Assembly: GCA_029780695.1 (NCBI GenBank)
Contig: JAKOYD010000035.1
Location: 1 to 64,000 of the forward strand
Source of the DNA: Pseudomonadota bacterium
Lineage (GTDB): Bacteria; Pseudomonadota; Gammaproteobacteria; Burkholderiales; Burkholderiaceae_C
DNA length: 64,000 nucleotides
Reading direction: 5' to 3'
Position 1 is the first letter of the stretch. Each line of letters begins with the position of its first letter. The notes beneath the pieces are model-generated. The model was not told where the DNA came from, made no database searches, and saw only the letters and a program-made list of their open reading frames with translations. Both the position numbers and the translations under genes were made by a program. This document shows positions 1-7,678 of this stretch, piece after piece.

Positions 1-2
1 CC

Positions 3-215
3 ATGAAAGCACTTGCCCGCCGCCTGGCCGCCGTGGAGTACCGCCGCGCCCAGCACCAGCACCGGCGCATCGTGTGGCCTACCGTGGCCGATGCGCTGGC
101 CGCTGGCGTCACCTGGCCGATTCTGATCATTGGCGACGTGCTGCCCGCCGATGAATGGGCCGTGCTAGCAAAAAAGCAGCAAGCCGAATTGCGAAAGGAG
201 ATTGACCATGCGTGA
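3..215 (+). CDS. small hypothetical phage-like protein (paralog of next ORF)
   Basis: A 70-aa ORF at the left edge. I do not recognise a family. Its N-terminus (MKALARRLAAVEYRR) resembles that of the next ORF (MRDIAKRLARIERQR), so the two look like paralogs: a charged helix followed by a hydrophobic segment (WPILIIGDVLPADEW). It overlaps the next ORF by 8 nt. Tiny, tightly packed, paralogous genes of this kind are typical of prophage or integrative-element modules. The upstream context lies outside the window, so the start is the first ATG visible and could be internal. Function unknown. Confidence 0.5.
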   Translation: MKALARRLAAVEYRRAQHQHRRIVWPTVADALAAGVTWPILIIGDVLPADEWAVLAKKQQAELRKEIDHA

Positions 216-414
216 CATTGCAAAACGACTTGCCCGAATCGAGCGCCAGCGTGAGGCCAGCAAGCCGCTTGCGCCGTGTCTGGTGATCCTGCCAAACCAA
301 GATGCCGACGCGCGCCTGGCTGAGTTTCGGCGCGTGCGTGGCTGCGAGCCGTGGCGCGTCATCCATGTCGGTCTCGCCTGCGCACGAAAGGACGGCGAAC
401 ATGGCGCGGTCTGA
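208..414 (+). CDS. small hypothetical phage-like protein
   Basis: A 68-aa ORF. The ATG at 208 is chosen over the TTG at 202 because a good Shine-Dalgarno (AAGGAG) sits about 8 nt upstream. The N-terminus is a charged helix (MRDIAKRLARIERQR) similar to the preceding ORF, followed by a hydrophobic strand (PCLVILPNQDADARL). No family recognised. It overlaps both neighbours, which suggests a translationally coupled accessory operon. Bases 248-279 of this gene recur almost unchanged at 1250-1281, inside the decayed region downstream, so the element has been rearranged. Confidence 0.5.
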   Translation: MRDIAKRLARIERQREASKPLAPCLVILPNQDADARLAEFRRVRGCEPWRVIHVGLACARKDGEHGAV

Positions 415-661
415 CGTTGAGGCCGTGGCCGCTGCCGCTATGGCCTGGCACCATGCCCGACTGCACCGGCTTGCGGTCAGTAAGCAGTTTGCCGAGCAAA
501 TGAAGCATTACACCGTCCGCGCGGTAGACGATGCCCGCAAGGCCGAAAGCAAGGCGCTGGCCGCACTGCGCAAGGCGTGCCGCAATGCTGACCCAGCATC
601 ACGCGCGATTGACGTTGAGGCGCGCGAACACTTGGCAAACCCTTGCTTGACCATTGGCTAG
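401..661 (+). CDS. hypothetical alpha-helical protein of the accessory region
   Basis: An 86-aa ORF. The start at 401 is preferred because AAAGGA lies upstream and it overlaps the previous gene by 14 nt, as in a coupled operon. The protein is Ala-, Arg- and Lys-rich and looks almost entirely helical (AVDDARKAESKALAALRKA). No catalytic motif is visible and I do not recognise a family. An intrinsic terminator follows 36 nt after the stop, so this appears to be the last gene of a three-gene unit entering from the left. Phage or integrative-element origin is an inference from size, packing and location. Confidence 0.5.
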   Translation: MARSDVEAVAAAAMAWHHARLHRLAVSKQFAEQMKHYTVRAVDDARKAESKALAALRKACRNADPASRAIDVEAREHLANPCLTIG

Positions 662-696
662 CCGCACCGAAATCCACGGGCTTGGAAGCCCCTTGC

Positions 697-721
697 AAGC
701 CCCTTCGATGGGGCTTTTTTG
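697..721 (+). terminator. intrinsic terminator of the small accessory operon
   Basis: Stem AAGCCCC / GGGGCTT with loop TTCGAT, followed by a run of T (717-721). It lies 36 nt after the stop of the preceding ORF and has the form of a rho-independent terminator. Confidence 0.8.
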
Positions 722-786
722 TGGGCAGTTTTCGGCGGTTCCGATTGGGCACCGCCGAGACTGCCAAGGCAGGGGATGAATGAACG

Positions 787-1092
787 TTGAACGGACGTTG
801 CCAGCGGGCATCGGCCATCAAGCGACGCAGGCAGATTTGGGAGGCGCTGCACCCGGAAGAAATTCAGGTGGAAAAAGTCTTTCCACCTGAATCTGCCACC
901 GGGTACAAGCGGCCGCCGCCGCAAGAAAAAGGCTTCGCCGCTTCAACCGCCGCCGCTGCTGGCATGACCAAGCAGGCCATCAACCAGCACCTCGCCCGTG
1001 CCGATGCCCTAGGCGATGACCTGGAGCGCATCAAAGGCAGAGATCAACCGGCAACGTTGCCACGTGATCCGCTGGCCGCGCGTCACTATTAA
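787..1092 (+). pseudogene. ParB-like protein fragment (accessory-element remnant)
   Basis: An open frame of 101 codons whose middle part (RRQIWEALHP, then GYKRPPPQEKGFA, TKQAINQHLARADALGDDL) resembles an internal region of ParB-like DNA-binding proteins found on phages and integrative elements; this is recalled family knowledge, not a search. The usual N-terminal ParB nuclease-like domain and the rest of the C-terminus are missing, and the frame begins with TTG, so I treat it as a broken remnant. It contains a perfect 13-bp inverted repeat (862-892). The ALGDDLERI coding segment appears a second time at 1281 onward, where it soon reaches a stop, again indicating decay. Confidence 0.5.
862..892. 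repeat. perfect 13-bp inverted repeat inside ParB-like fragment
   Basis: Arms ATTCAGGTGGAAA (862-874) and TTTCCACCTGAAT (880-892) with a 5-nt spacer. A strong hairpin without a T tract, so not an obvious terminator. It sits in the open frame of the ParB-like remnant. Confidence 0.75.
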
Positions 1093-1174
1093 CCGTTAAT
1101 AGGGAGTGGCCGCCCGCTGGCCGTGCAGGCGCTGGCCGCGCTGCGAAGCCCCGACACTGGGGCGAGCGGCATGG
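1006..1174. repeat. imperfect duplication, copy 1
   Basis: A 169-bp segment that recurs, diverged, at 1281-1474. Both copies run in the same order: the coding segment for ALGDDLERI, the palindrome GGCAACGTTGCC, CTGGCCGCGCGTCAC, a hairpin, GGCCGCCCG, GGCCGTGCAGG, GACACTGG and GCGGCATGG. In this copy the central hairpin is CTATTAAC-C-GTTAATAG (1086-1102). Its arm sequence differs from the arms in copy 2, yet pairing is kept in both. Confidence 0.7.
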
Positions 1175-1364
1175 CGGCGACCGCAAGTCCGAGCAAAGTG
1201 CAACGTTGCACCTTGACTCAGTAGCCAAGCGGGCCGCTGAGTCTGGCGCCAGCGTGAGGCCAGCAAGCCGCCCGCGCCGTGCCCTGGGCGATGACCTGGA
1301 GCGCATCACGGGCACCAGCGGGCGCGTGGAGGGCGCATCTTCAAGTGGCAACGTTGCCGCTTGA
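1042..1364. repeat. three GCAACGTTGC palindromes
   Basis: The core GCAACGTTGC occurs three times within 310 bp: GGCAACGTTGCC at 1050-1061, GTGCAACGTTGCAC at 1198-1211, and GGCAACGTTGCC at 1347-1358. The outer flanks are also self-complementary: GATCA/TGATC at 1042-1069 and TCAAG/CTTGA at 1341-1364. A further inverted pair GACTCAG/CTGAGTC lies at 1215-1243. They may be operator or partition-type binding sites of the decayed element, or structured repeats; sequence alone does not decide. Confidence 0.65.
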
Positions 1365-1474
1365 TTGCCTGCTGGCCGCGCGTCACTTGAAACCGTTTCA
1401 AGTGAGAGGCCGCCCGGTGGCCGTGCAGGTGCTGGCCGTGTGGCGATGGCCTGACACTGGCGCGCGCGGCATGG
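1281..1474. repeat. imperfect duplication, copy 2
   Basis: The diverged partner of 1006-1174. The central hairpin here is CACTTGAAAC-C-GTTTCAAGTG (1084-type position, about 1384-1404), longer than in copy 1 and with different arm bases but the same single-C centre. Immediately upstream (1250-1281) is a near-identical copy of bases 248-279 of the second small ORF, showing that the region is a mosaic of fragments of its own genes. Confidence 0.7.
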
Positions 1475-1532
1475 GTAAAACAATGGGTAGAAAAGCAAAA
1501 GCGGCCCGGAAGCCGCTTGTTTGCTAGGTTTG

Positions 1533-1608
<76 letters not shown>

Positions 1609-1635
1609 ACAAGCTGGCCGCATTCTATCGCGGCT

Positions 1636-2982
1636 TCAATCGGCGGGTAACAGGGCGGTTTCCATCTCGCGGCGAATCCGGTAGGCGGGGGTGTTGGTGT
1701 CGATGGCCACGTCGGCCCAGGTAAGGCAGGTGCCGCGCGCGACGGGGCGGATCACCTTGACGTCGTGTGCCAGGCCCAGCGGCAGGCCGCCCATCTGCAC
1801 CGAACGGGTGGCGGGCTGCAGCTTGCCCCACACGGTGTAGCCGCCTTCGCCGTCGAGCAGGTCACCCGGCTTCAGGTCGCGCTTGGCGGTGGCGACGACG
1901 TCGGCGTGCCAGCCGGTGGCGACGCCGGTGGCCTCGCGCCGCAGGGCAACGCTGGCGACGCTCATGCCGACTTCCAGGCCGATCAGGTGCCAGCGCTTGT
2001 ACAGGGTGAAGTAGCGGCCGGTGTCGTCGGTGTGGGCGTTGTATTCCTCGAAGCAGTGCTTGATGTAGTCGGTCTCGGCTTCCACGGTGACCCACACGCC
2101 CATGCGGATGTCGTAGTCGATGGGCGTGCCGTCGGGGCGGAGCGATGAAATGACTTCGACCATGCCTTTTTTATCCAGCACGCCGCCTTCGGCGCGCGGG
2201 CGCGTCAGGCGGGGGATGTCGGCGATGCTGCCCGGGGGGTAGCGCAGGCCATCGGCCGGCACGGCCAGGCCGGTGGCGTTGGCGACGGCGGTGCTTTCGA
2301 TGGCGGGCTTGCTGCCGTCCAGAAAGCTGTTGAACATCTTGGGGTTGAGTCCGCCGCGCGCGGCCTGCTCAGGCGTCAGGCCATAGTGGCCCCAGACGGT
2401 TTCGGGCGTGCTTTCGCAAAAATGCGGCAGCCACTTGTGCCCGCGCCCAGCCGCCACCACCGGAAAACCGCAGGTGCGCGCCCAGTCCACCAGGTCGCAG
2501 ATCAGCGCCGGCTGGTCGCCGAAAGCCATCGAATAAACGACGCCAGCCTCGGCGGCTTTGCGCGCCAGCAGGGGGCCGCAGAAAGCGTCGGCCTCCACGG
2601 TGACGTTGACGACGTGCTTGCCGTGCGCAAAGGCTTCCAGGCAATGGTCGACGGCGGCTATGGGGTGGCCGGTGCATTCCACGATCACGTCGATGGCCGG
2701 GTGCCGCGCCAGCGCCTGCCAGTCATCACCCACGTGCGTGGTGCCCTGGGCCATCGCGGCGTCCAGCGAGCGCGCCGCGCTGCGCTCGGCCGGCCATCCG
2801 ATGCGCGCCAGATTGGCCCGCGCGCTGTCGGGTGACAGGTCGGCGATGCCGGCCAGGTGCACGCCCGGCGTCCGCGGCACCTGGGCCAGGTACATCGACC
2901 CGAACTTGCCGGCGCCGATCAGGCCGACGCGGACGGGGCGGCCTTCGGCGGCGCGCTGTTGCAACTGGCGGTGCAGGCTCAT
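1636..2982 (-). CDS. NAD(P)-binding oxidoreductase with C-terminal SAF domain
   Basis: A 448-aa protein. Residues about 17-140 form a Rossmann domain starting with VGLIGAGKFGSMYL (GxGxxG), followed by a homoserine-dehydrogenase-like central part. Near the C-terminus, KRDLKPGDLLDGEGGY is typical of a SAF domain. The family is widespread in proteobacteria as a predicted homoserine-dehydrogenase-like or Gfo/Idh/MocA-like oxidoreductase; its substrate is not known to me. No signal peptide, so cytoplasmic. It is divergent from the hydrolase at 3111 and lies next to the tRNA. The ATG at 2982 is the only start before the Rossmann core. Confidence 0.85.
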   Translation of the reverse strand: MSLHRQLQQRAAEGRPVRVGLIGAGKFGSMYLAQVPRTPGVHLAGIADLSPDSARANLARIGWPAERSAARSLDAAMAQGTTHVGDDWQALARHPAIDVIVECTGHPIAAVDHCLEAFAHGKHVVNVTVEADAFCGPLLARKAAEAGVVYSMAFGDQPALICDLVDWARTCGFPVVAAGRGHKWLPHFCESTPETVWGHYGLTPEQAARGGLNPKMFNSFLDGSKPAIESTAVANATGLAVPADGLRYPPGSIADIPRLTRPRAEGGVLDKKGMVEVISSLRPDGTPIDYDIRMGVWVTVEAETDYIKHCFEEYNAHTDDTGRYFTLYKRWHLIGLEVGMSVASVALRREATGVATGWHADVVATAKRDLKPGDLLDGEGGYTVWGKLQPATRSVQMGGLPLGLAHDVKVIRPVARGTCLTWADVAIDTNTPAYRIRREMETALLPAD

Positions 2983-3110
2983 GGGGAAACTCCGGATGTA
3001 CTATGTTTACGATAGCGGCCATCGCCTTTTGCGCGAGGGCTGGCGCCTGATTTGATGCCCAAGCATCGGTCGCCGGGGCCGCCTTGCAGTTTGCGACAAT
3101 AACGCCTTCC

Positions 3111-3986
3111 ATGCCCCGCACCAACGAATCCTTCCGTCGCGACCAGCCCGACATCCAGTGGCTGGAGCGCATGTACAACAACCGCATGCGCGTGCCCGAG
3201 CACCCCGCGTACTTCACGCGCTGGGCGGCCGAATCGGCGCTGGTGCGGCGCACGCTGGCCTGCGATGCGGACGTGCCCTATGGCGACGCCCCGCGCGAGC
3301 GGCTGGACGCCTTCAAGGCGCCGCGCCCCGGCGCGCCGCTGGTGGTGTTCATCCACGGGGGGTACTGGAAGGCGCTGGACAAGTCGTTTCACAGCTTCGT
3401 GGCCGGCGCGGCGCATGACCTGGGCGCGGCCACGGTGGTGCCCAACTACACGCTGTGCCCGCAGGCGCGCATTGGCGACATCACGCTGCAGATGGTGCGC
3501 GCCGTGGCCTGGGCCTGGCGCCATGCGCGCACGCTGAACGCCGACCCGCGCCGCATCAGCGTGGTGGGCCATTCGGCGGGCGGGCAGCTGGCCGCCATGA
3601 TGTTGGCCTGCGCCTGGAACGTGTTCGACCTGGCCTTGCCGCGCGACGTGGTCAAGCGCGCGCTGGGGCTGTCGGGCCTGTACGACCTGCAACCGCTGCT
3701 GCATGTGCCCAGCCTGCAAGAGGCGTTGCGGCTTGATCGCGCGCAGGTGGCCGCGTGCAGCCCGGCGCGGCTGCCGGCACCGGCGCGCGGCCAGTTTTTT
3801 GCGCTGGTGGGCGGAGATGAAAGCGGCGAATACCTGCGCCTGAACAAGCTGATGCAGCAAGCCTGGGGCCGCGAGCGCGTGCCGCTGGCGCAGGCACTGC
3901 CGGGGCTGGACCACTTCAGCATCGTCGATGCGCTGGTGGACCCGAAGCAGCGCGCGCACCGGGTGTGGCGGCAGGTGATCGGCTAG
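3111..3986 (+). CDS. alpha/beta hydrolase, arylformamidase-like (HGGYW type)
   Basis: A 291-aa alpha/beta hydrolase. VFIHGGYWKAL carries the HGGYW oxyanion motif seen in animal and fungal kynurenine formamidases; VVGHSAGGQLA is the nucleophile elbow (Ser); GLDHFSIVD near the C-terminus supplies the likely catalytic His. The bacterial KynB enzyme is an unrelated metal protein, so formamidase activity is only a possibility. Start taken at the ATG at 3111 rather than the in-frame TTG at 3084, because a GACAAT box ends 10 nt before 3111. Cytoplasmic; divergent from the SAF oxidoreductase. Substrate unknown. Confidence 0.85.
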   Translation: MPRTNESFRRDQPDIQWLERMYNNRMRVPEHPAYFTRWAAESALVRRTLACDADVPYGDAPRERLDAFKAPRPGAPLVVFIHGGYWKALDKSFHSFVAGAAHDLGAATVVPNYTLCPQARIGDITLQMVRAVAWAWRHARTLNADPRRISVVGHSAGGQLAAMMLACAWNVFDLALPRDVVKRALGLSGLYDLQPLLHVPSLQEALRLDRAQVAACSPARLPAPARGQFFALVGGDESGEYLRLNKLMQQAWGRERVPLAQALPGLDHFSIVDALVDPKQRAHRVWRQVIG

Positions 3987-4058
3987 ATTTTGCTATATTA
4001 AAGATAGCTGTTTGCGCTGATGGGATAAGCGCTGGAGCCTGATTTGGCTTGAAAATGC
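3987..4058 (+). repeat. family A interspersed repeat, copy 1
   Basis: A full-length, well-preserved copy between two convergent genes. Modules: TTGCTATATTAAAGATAGCT (AT-rich hairpin), GCGCT...AAGCGC (GC hairpin), then GGAGCCTGATTTGGCTTGAA (tail). It starts directly after the hydrolase stop and ends at the stop of the amidohydrolase. Confidence 0.8.
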
Positions 4059-4059
4059 C

Positions 4060-5286
4060 TCAATCGGCCGCCAGAAACCGCTCCGTCAGCAGCACCCAAT
4101 ACGCCGCGCCAACCGGCAGATTGGCATCGTTGAAGTCGTACCCCGGGTTGTGCACCATGCAGGCGCCGTGGCCGCCGTTGTGCGGGTCGCCAGAGCCGTC
4201 GCCATTGCCGATCAGCAGATAGCTGCCGGGCACCTGCTCCAGCATGAAGGCGAAGTCCTCGCTGCCCGACAGCGGGTCGGTCTGCGGCACCACGTGGGCG
4301 GCGCCGACCAGCTCGGTCGCCACCGCGCGGGCAAAGTCGGTTTCGGCCGGCGTGTTGACCAGCACCGGGTAGCCGGTGACCTGCTCCATGCGCCAGGTCA
4401 CGTTGAAGGCCTTGGCTTGCGCATCCACCAGCTCTTCGATGCGGCGGCGCAGCGTGGCGCGCACGCCGCGGTCGAGCGCGCGCACGCTGAGTTTGAGCAC
4501 CGCCTCGCCCGGAATCACGTTGTGCGCCTCGCCGGACTGGAAGGCGCCGACGGTGATGACCGCCATCGCCTTCGGATCGACGTTGCGCGCCACGATGCTT
4601 TGCAGCCCCAGCACGATCGAGCTGCCCGCCACCACCGGGTCGGCGCTGTGGTGCGGCATGGCGCCGTGGCTGCCCTTGCCCGTCAGCGTGATGGTGAGGC
4701 CGTCGGACGAGGCCATGGTGGCGCCATCGCGCAGCAGCAGCTGGCCCTGGCGGTGCCCGGGCATGTTGTGCATGGCAAAGATGGCATCGCACGGAAAGCG
4801 CTCGAACAAGCCATCGTCCATCATCGCCTTGGCGCCGCCCAGGCCTTCTTCGGCGGGTTGAAAGATCAGGTTGAGCGTGCCCGAAAAGCGCCCGGTGCGC
4901 GCGATGTGCTCGGCCGCCGCCAGCAGCATGGCGGTGTGGCCGTCGTGCCCGCAGGCGTGCATGCGGCCCGCGTGCGCGCTGGCCCAGGGCAGGCCAGTGG
5001 CTTCGTGGATGGGCAGCGCGTCCATGTCGGCGCGCAGGCCCAGGCGCTTGCGGCCATCGCCGCGTTTCAATTGACCGACCAGGCCGGTGCCGCCCAGCCC
5101 GCGCGTCACCTCATAGCCCCACGCTTGCAGGCGCTCGGCCACCAGGTCGCTGGTGCGGAATTCGGCATAACCCAGTTCAGGGTGCTGGTGGATGTCGCGG
5201 CGCAGGGCGACGAAGGTGTCGGCGCGCTGCCGCAGGCCGCCCAGCAGCGCGTGGGTGGGTGCGGCGTCGATCACGGGCGAGCTCAT
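4060..5286 (-). CDS. M20 family amidohydrolase (hippurate hydrolase-like)
   Basis: A 408-aa metal-dependent amidohydrolase of the M20D (HipO/IAA-amino-acid hydrolase-like) group. Visible metal and catalytic motifs: RADMDALPI (His/Asp region replaced as in M20D), MHACGHDGHTAMLL, FQPAEEGLGGAKAM and, near the end, SGSEDFAFM. Residues about 190-310 form the lid/dimerisation domain. No signal peptide, so it acts in the cytoplasm. The start lies 11 nt downstream of the Bug receptor stop, which implies co-transcription, and a LysR regulator is divergent. A plausible reading is uptake sensing of an N-acyl or aromatic amide and its hydrolysis; the substrate is inferred only. Confidence 0.9.
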   Translation of the reverse strand: MSSPVIDAAPTHALLGGLRQRADTFVALRRDIHQHPELGYAEFRTSDLVAERLQAWGYEVTRGLGGTGLVGQLKRGDGRKRLGLRADMDALPIHEATGLPWASAHAGRMHACGHDGHTAMLLAAAEHIARTGRFSGTLNLIFQPAEEGLGGAKAMMDDGLFERFPCDAIFAMHNMPGHRQGQLLLRDGATMASSDGLTITLTGKGSHGAMPHHSADPVVAGSSIVLGLQSIVARNVDPKAMAVITVGAFQSGEAHNVIPGEAVLKLSVRALDRGVRATLRRRIEELVDAQAKAFNVTWRMEQVTGYPVLVNTPAETDFARAVATELVGAAHVVPQTDPLSGSEDFAFMLEQVPGSYLLIGNGDGSGDPHNGGHGACMVHNPGYDFNDANLPVGAAYWVLLTERFLAAD

Positions 5287-5296
5287 GGCGCCCCGC

Positions 5297-6295
5297 TTAT
5301 TGCGCGACCAGGCCGATGCTCTTGGCGATGGCCTGGAAGGTGGCGATTTCCTGCTTGTAGCTCGCGTCGGCGTCGGCCAGGCTTTGTGCGGGCGACACTT
5401 CCTGGCCCATGGCGAACAGGCCGGCTTTCAACTGCGTGTCGGTCAGCACTTTTTGCAGTCCCTTGTGTACCGCCTGCACGATGGGCTCGGGCGTGTCGCG
5501 CTTGACGAAATAGCCGGTGCCGATCTCGTACTGGAAGTTCTTCAGCGCCTTGCTGTCGGCGGTGCTGGGTACGCCCGGCAACAGGCGCTGCGGTTGCGGC
5601 GTCAGCACGGCCACAGCCTTCATCTTGCCTTGCTTGATGAACTCGGTCTGCGCCAGGCCGTAGGGCGTGATGAAGATGTCCACCTGATCGCCCACCAGGT
5701 CGCGGATGGCGTCGGCCGCGCCCTTGTACGGCACGTGCGTCATGGGCACGCCCAGGTCCTTGCTCATCTTGGCACCCAGCAGGTGGTAGAACGAGCCGAC
5801 GCCCACGCTGGCGTAGGTCATGGGTTTGCCGTCCTTGGCGGCCTTGGCGGCGTAGGCGGCCAGCTCGTCGGCGTTCTTGGCCGGCAGGCCGGCGCGCGCC
5901 AGGATGGCCATGGGCGCCAGCGCGATGCGGTGGATCTGGCGGAAGTCCTCGGGCTTGTACTTGATCGACGCGATGGCCAGCGGCGCCAGGATCAGCTCGT
6001 TGGGCGAACCCTGGAACACCATGTAGCCGTCCGACGGCGCATGCAGCACCTTCTGCGCGGCGATGGAGCCGCTGGCGCCACCCAGGTTTTCGATGATCAC
6101 CGGCTGACCCATGGCAGCGGCCAGCGGCACGTTCACGCGGCGGGCAATGTTGTCCGACAGGCCGCCGGGCGGGTAGGGCACCATCAGCGTAACGGGCTTG
6201 GTCGGGTAGCTTTGCGCGGCGGCGCCAAAAGCCAGGGTGGCCAGGCTGGCGGCGGCAAACTGCAACAGGTGGCGGCGGTCGAGGGACATGGTCAT
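5297..6295 (-). CDS. Bug-family TTT substrate-binding protein
   Basis: A 332-aa periplasmic receptor of the Bug/TctC family. The start at 6295 gives an N-terminus DRRHLLQFAAASLATLAFGA with a cleavable signal (and a twin-arginine-like RR). The mature protein opens with YPTKPVTLMVPYPPGG, the family hallmark, and contains IIENLGGASGS, MTHVPYKGAADA and VPSTADS. No TctA/TctB membrane partners lie nearby, as is usual for the expanded orphan Bug receptors of Burkholderiales. First gene of a two-gene unit with the amidohydrolase, transcribed away from the LysR gene. Ligand unknown, presumably an organic acid or amide linked to the downstream enzyme. Confidence 0.92.
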   Translation of the reverse strand: MTMSLDRRHLLQFAAASLATLAFGAAAQSYPTKPVTLMVPYPPGGLSDNIARRVNVPLAAAMGQPVIIENLGGASGSIAAQKVLHAPSDGYMVFQGSPNELILAPLAIASIKYKPEDFRQIHRIALAPMAILARAGLPAKNADELAAYAAKAAKDGKPMTYASVGVGSFYHLLGAKMSKDLGVPMTHVPYKGAADAIRDLVGDQVDIFITPYGLAQTEFIKQGKMKAVAVLTPQPQRLLPGVPSTADSKALKNFQYEIGTGYFVKRDTPEPIVQAVHKGLQKVLTDTQLKAGLFAMGQEVSPAQSLADADASYKQEIATFQAIAKSIGLVAQ

Positions 6296-6365
6296 GGGCT
6301 CCGGCGGGTGTGGGGAAGACGAGGAACCTGCAATATCCTGCACGCCAATGCATGTGTCAAATGAA

Positions 6366-6397
6366 TTGATATCAAGATTGCTATGAGATATTCTCAT
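6366..6397. promoter_or_regulatory. LysR-type operator palindromes between receptor and regulator
   Basis: ATGAGA-TAT-TCTCAT (6383-6397) is an inverted repeat containing T-N11-A (6384, 6396), the classic LTTR box, and it ends 5 nt before the regulator start. A second palindrome TTGATATCAA lies at 6366-6375. Both sit in the 107-bp divergent intergenic region, so they are the likely autoregulatory and activation sites. Confidence 0.65.
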
Positions 6398-6402
6398 TCA
6401 TC

Positions 6403-7302
6403 GTGAACCTGCGCCAACTTGCCCACCTGACCGCGCTGGCCGAGGAAGGTTCGTTCTCGCGCGCCGCCGAACGCCTGCACCTGACGCAATCGGCCCTCAG
6501 CCGCAGCGTGCAGACGCTGGAAGACGAGCTGGGCGCGCGCCTGATCGACCGCGCCGGCAAGCGCAGCACGCTGACCCCGTTGGGCGAAGCCGTGCTGGCC
6601 CGCGCGCGCCGCATCACGCTGGAAGCCGCCGAAATCCAGCGCAGCGCCGAACTGCTGCGCCAGGGCGAGGCGGGCACCATCCGCGTCGGCTTGGGGTCAG
6701 GCCCCGGCGCCCTGCTGATGACGCCGCTGCTGGCGCACGTGGCGCCGCTGTACCCCGACGTGCGCGTGGCCATCGCGCGTGGCTCTACCGACTTGCAGGT
6801 GCAACAGCTGCGCCAGCGCGAGCTGGACGCGCTGGTGATCGACGCGCGCCGCATGGCGCCCGCGCCCGATCTGGTGATCGAGCCGCTGACCGAGCTGCGC
6901 GCCGGCTTCGTCAGCCGCGCCGCGCACCCGCTGGCGGCGCAGGCGGCGGTGCGCTTCGACGACCTGCTGCGCTATCCCGTCGCCACCACGCCGCTGTCGG
7001 ACGAGGTGGCGCGCATTCTTGTGGAACGCTACGGTCCCCGCGCCGATCCTGCGCGCATGGGCGCGCTGGTGTGTGAGGACGTGGGCAGCCTGCTGGACAC
7101 GGTGGCGCAGACCGATGCCATCTTTCTGGGCGTGATCGCCGCCGCGCGCAGCGGCATCGATGCCGGGCAGTTGGCCGAGCTGCGCCTGTCGCCGCCGCTG
7201 GCCGCCGGCGCGCGCTTTGCCTACGTCACGCTGGCCGGCCGCACCGAGGCGCCGGTGATGCAGGTGCTGCGGCGCTTTGTGGCGGAGCGACTGCGGGATT
7301 GA
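6403..7302 (+). CDS. LysR-family transcriptional regulator
   Basis: A 299-aa LTTR. Residues 1-60 form the winged HTH (EEGSFSRAAERLHLTQSAL, then LEDELGARLI), followed by the linker helix and a two-lobed effector domain from about residue 88. Start is GTG at 6403; no better start is in frame. Divergent from the Bug receptor/M20 amidohydrolase pair with a T-N11-A palindrome between them, so it very likely controls that pair in response to their substrate and represses itself. Effector unknown. Confidence 0.92.
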   Translation: MNLRQLAHLTALAEEGSFSRAAERLHLTQSALSRSVQTLEDELGARLIDRAGKRSTLTPLGEAVLARARRITLEAAEIQRSAELLRQGEAGTIRVGLGSGPGALLMTPLLAHVAPLYPDVRVAIARGSTDLQVQQLRQRELDALVIDARRMAPAPDLVIEPLTELRAGFVSRAAHPLAAQAAVRFDDLLRYPVATTPLSDEVARILVERYGPRADPARMGALVCEDVGSLLDTVAQTDAIFLGVIAAARSGIDAGQLAELRLSPPLAAGARFAYVTLAGRTEAPVMQVLRRFVAERLRD

Positions 7303-7387
7303 TGGCGTGCGCAATGGGCCGGCATTGCCACTCGCTTGCGGGTGGCGGCACAATGATCAGTCACCCTTTCAGCGACCAGGGCAGACC

Positions 7388-7678
7388 ATGAAACCCTCAG
7401 AAGCCTTGCAAACCCACCGCGCCGCGGTTCGCCGCGTCGTGGAGTCGCGGCGCGCGCGCAACCCGCGCGTCTTCGGTTCGGTGCTGCATGGCGAGGATTG
7501 CGAAGGCAGCGATCTGGACCTGTTGGTCGATCCGACCATAGACACCACGCTGTTCGACATCGGCGCGATCCGCCACGAGCTCAGGCAGTTGCTTGGCGTG
7601 CCCGTGGATGTGCTGACGCCCAATGCCCTGCCTGAAAAATTTCGTGCACGTGTGTTGGCGGAAGCGCGACCCGTATGA
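7388..7678 (+). CDS. MntA-type nucleotidyltransferase antitoxin
   Basis: A 96-aa minimal nucleotidyltransferase. FGSVLHGEDCEGSDLDLLVD carries the GS-x10-D-x-D signature (G30, S31, D42, D44), and DVLTPNAL follows near the C-terminus as in the family. In MntA-HepT systems this protein neutralises the HepT RNase by attaching AMP to the tyrosine of its active motif. The next gene starts inside its stop codon (ATGA overlap at 7675-7678), the normal arrangement. Start at the ATG 7388. Because the partner gene is frameshifted here, this antitoxin may now be an orphan. Confidence 0.9.
   Translation: MKPSEALQTHRAAVRRVVESRRARNPRVFGSVLHGEDCEGSDLDLLVDPTIDTTLFDIGAIRHELRQLLGVPVDVLTPNALPEKFRARVLAEARPV

Noticed and set aside
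1084..1404. parS centromere sites for the ParB-like fragment
   Set aside because: The palindromes do not match the TGTTTCACGTGAAACA consensus, and the protein is only a fragment.
3084..3110. Longer start (TTG 3084) for the HGGYW hydrolase
   Set aside because: It would include the GACAAT promoter-like box in the coding region. The ATG at 3111 fits the domain start.
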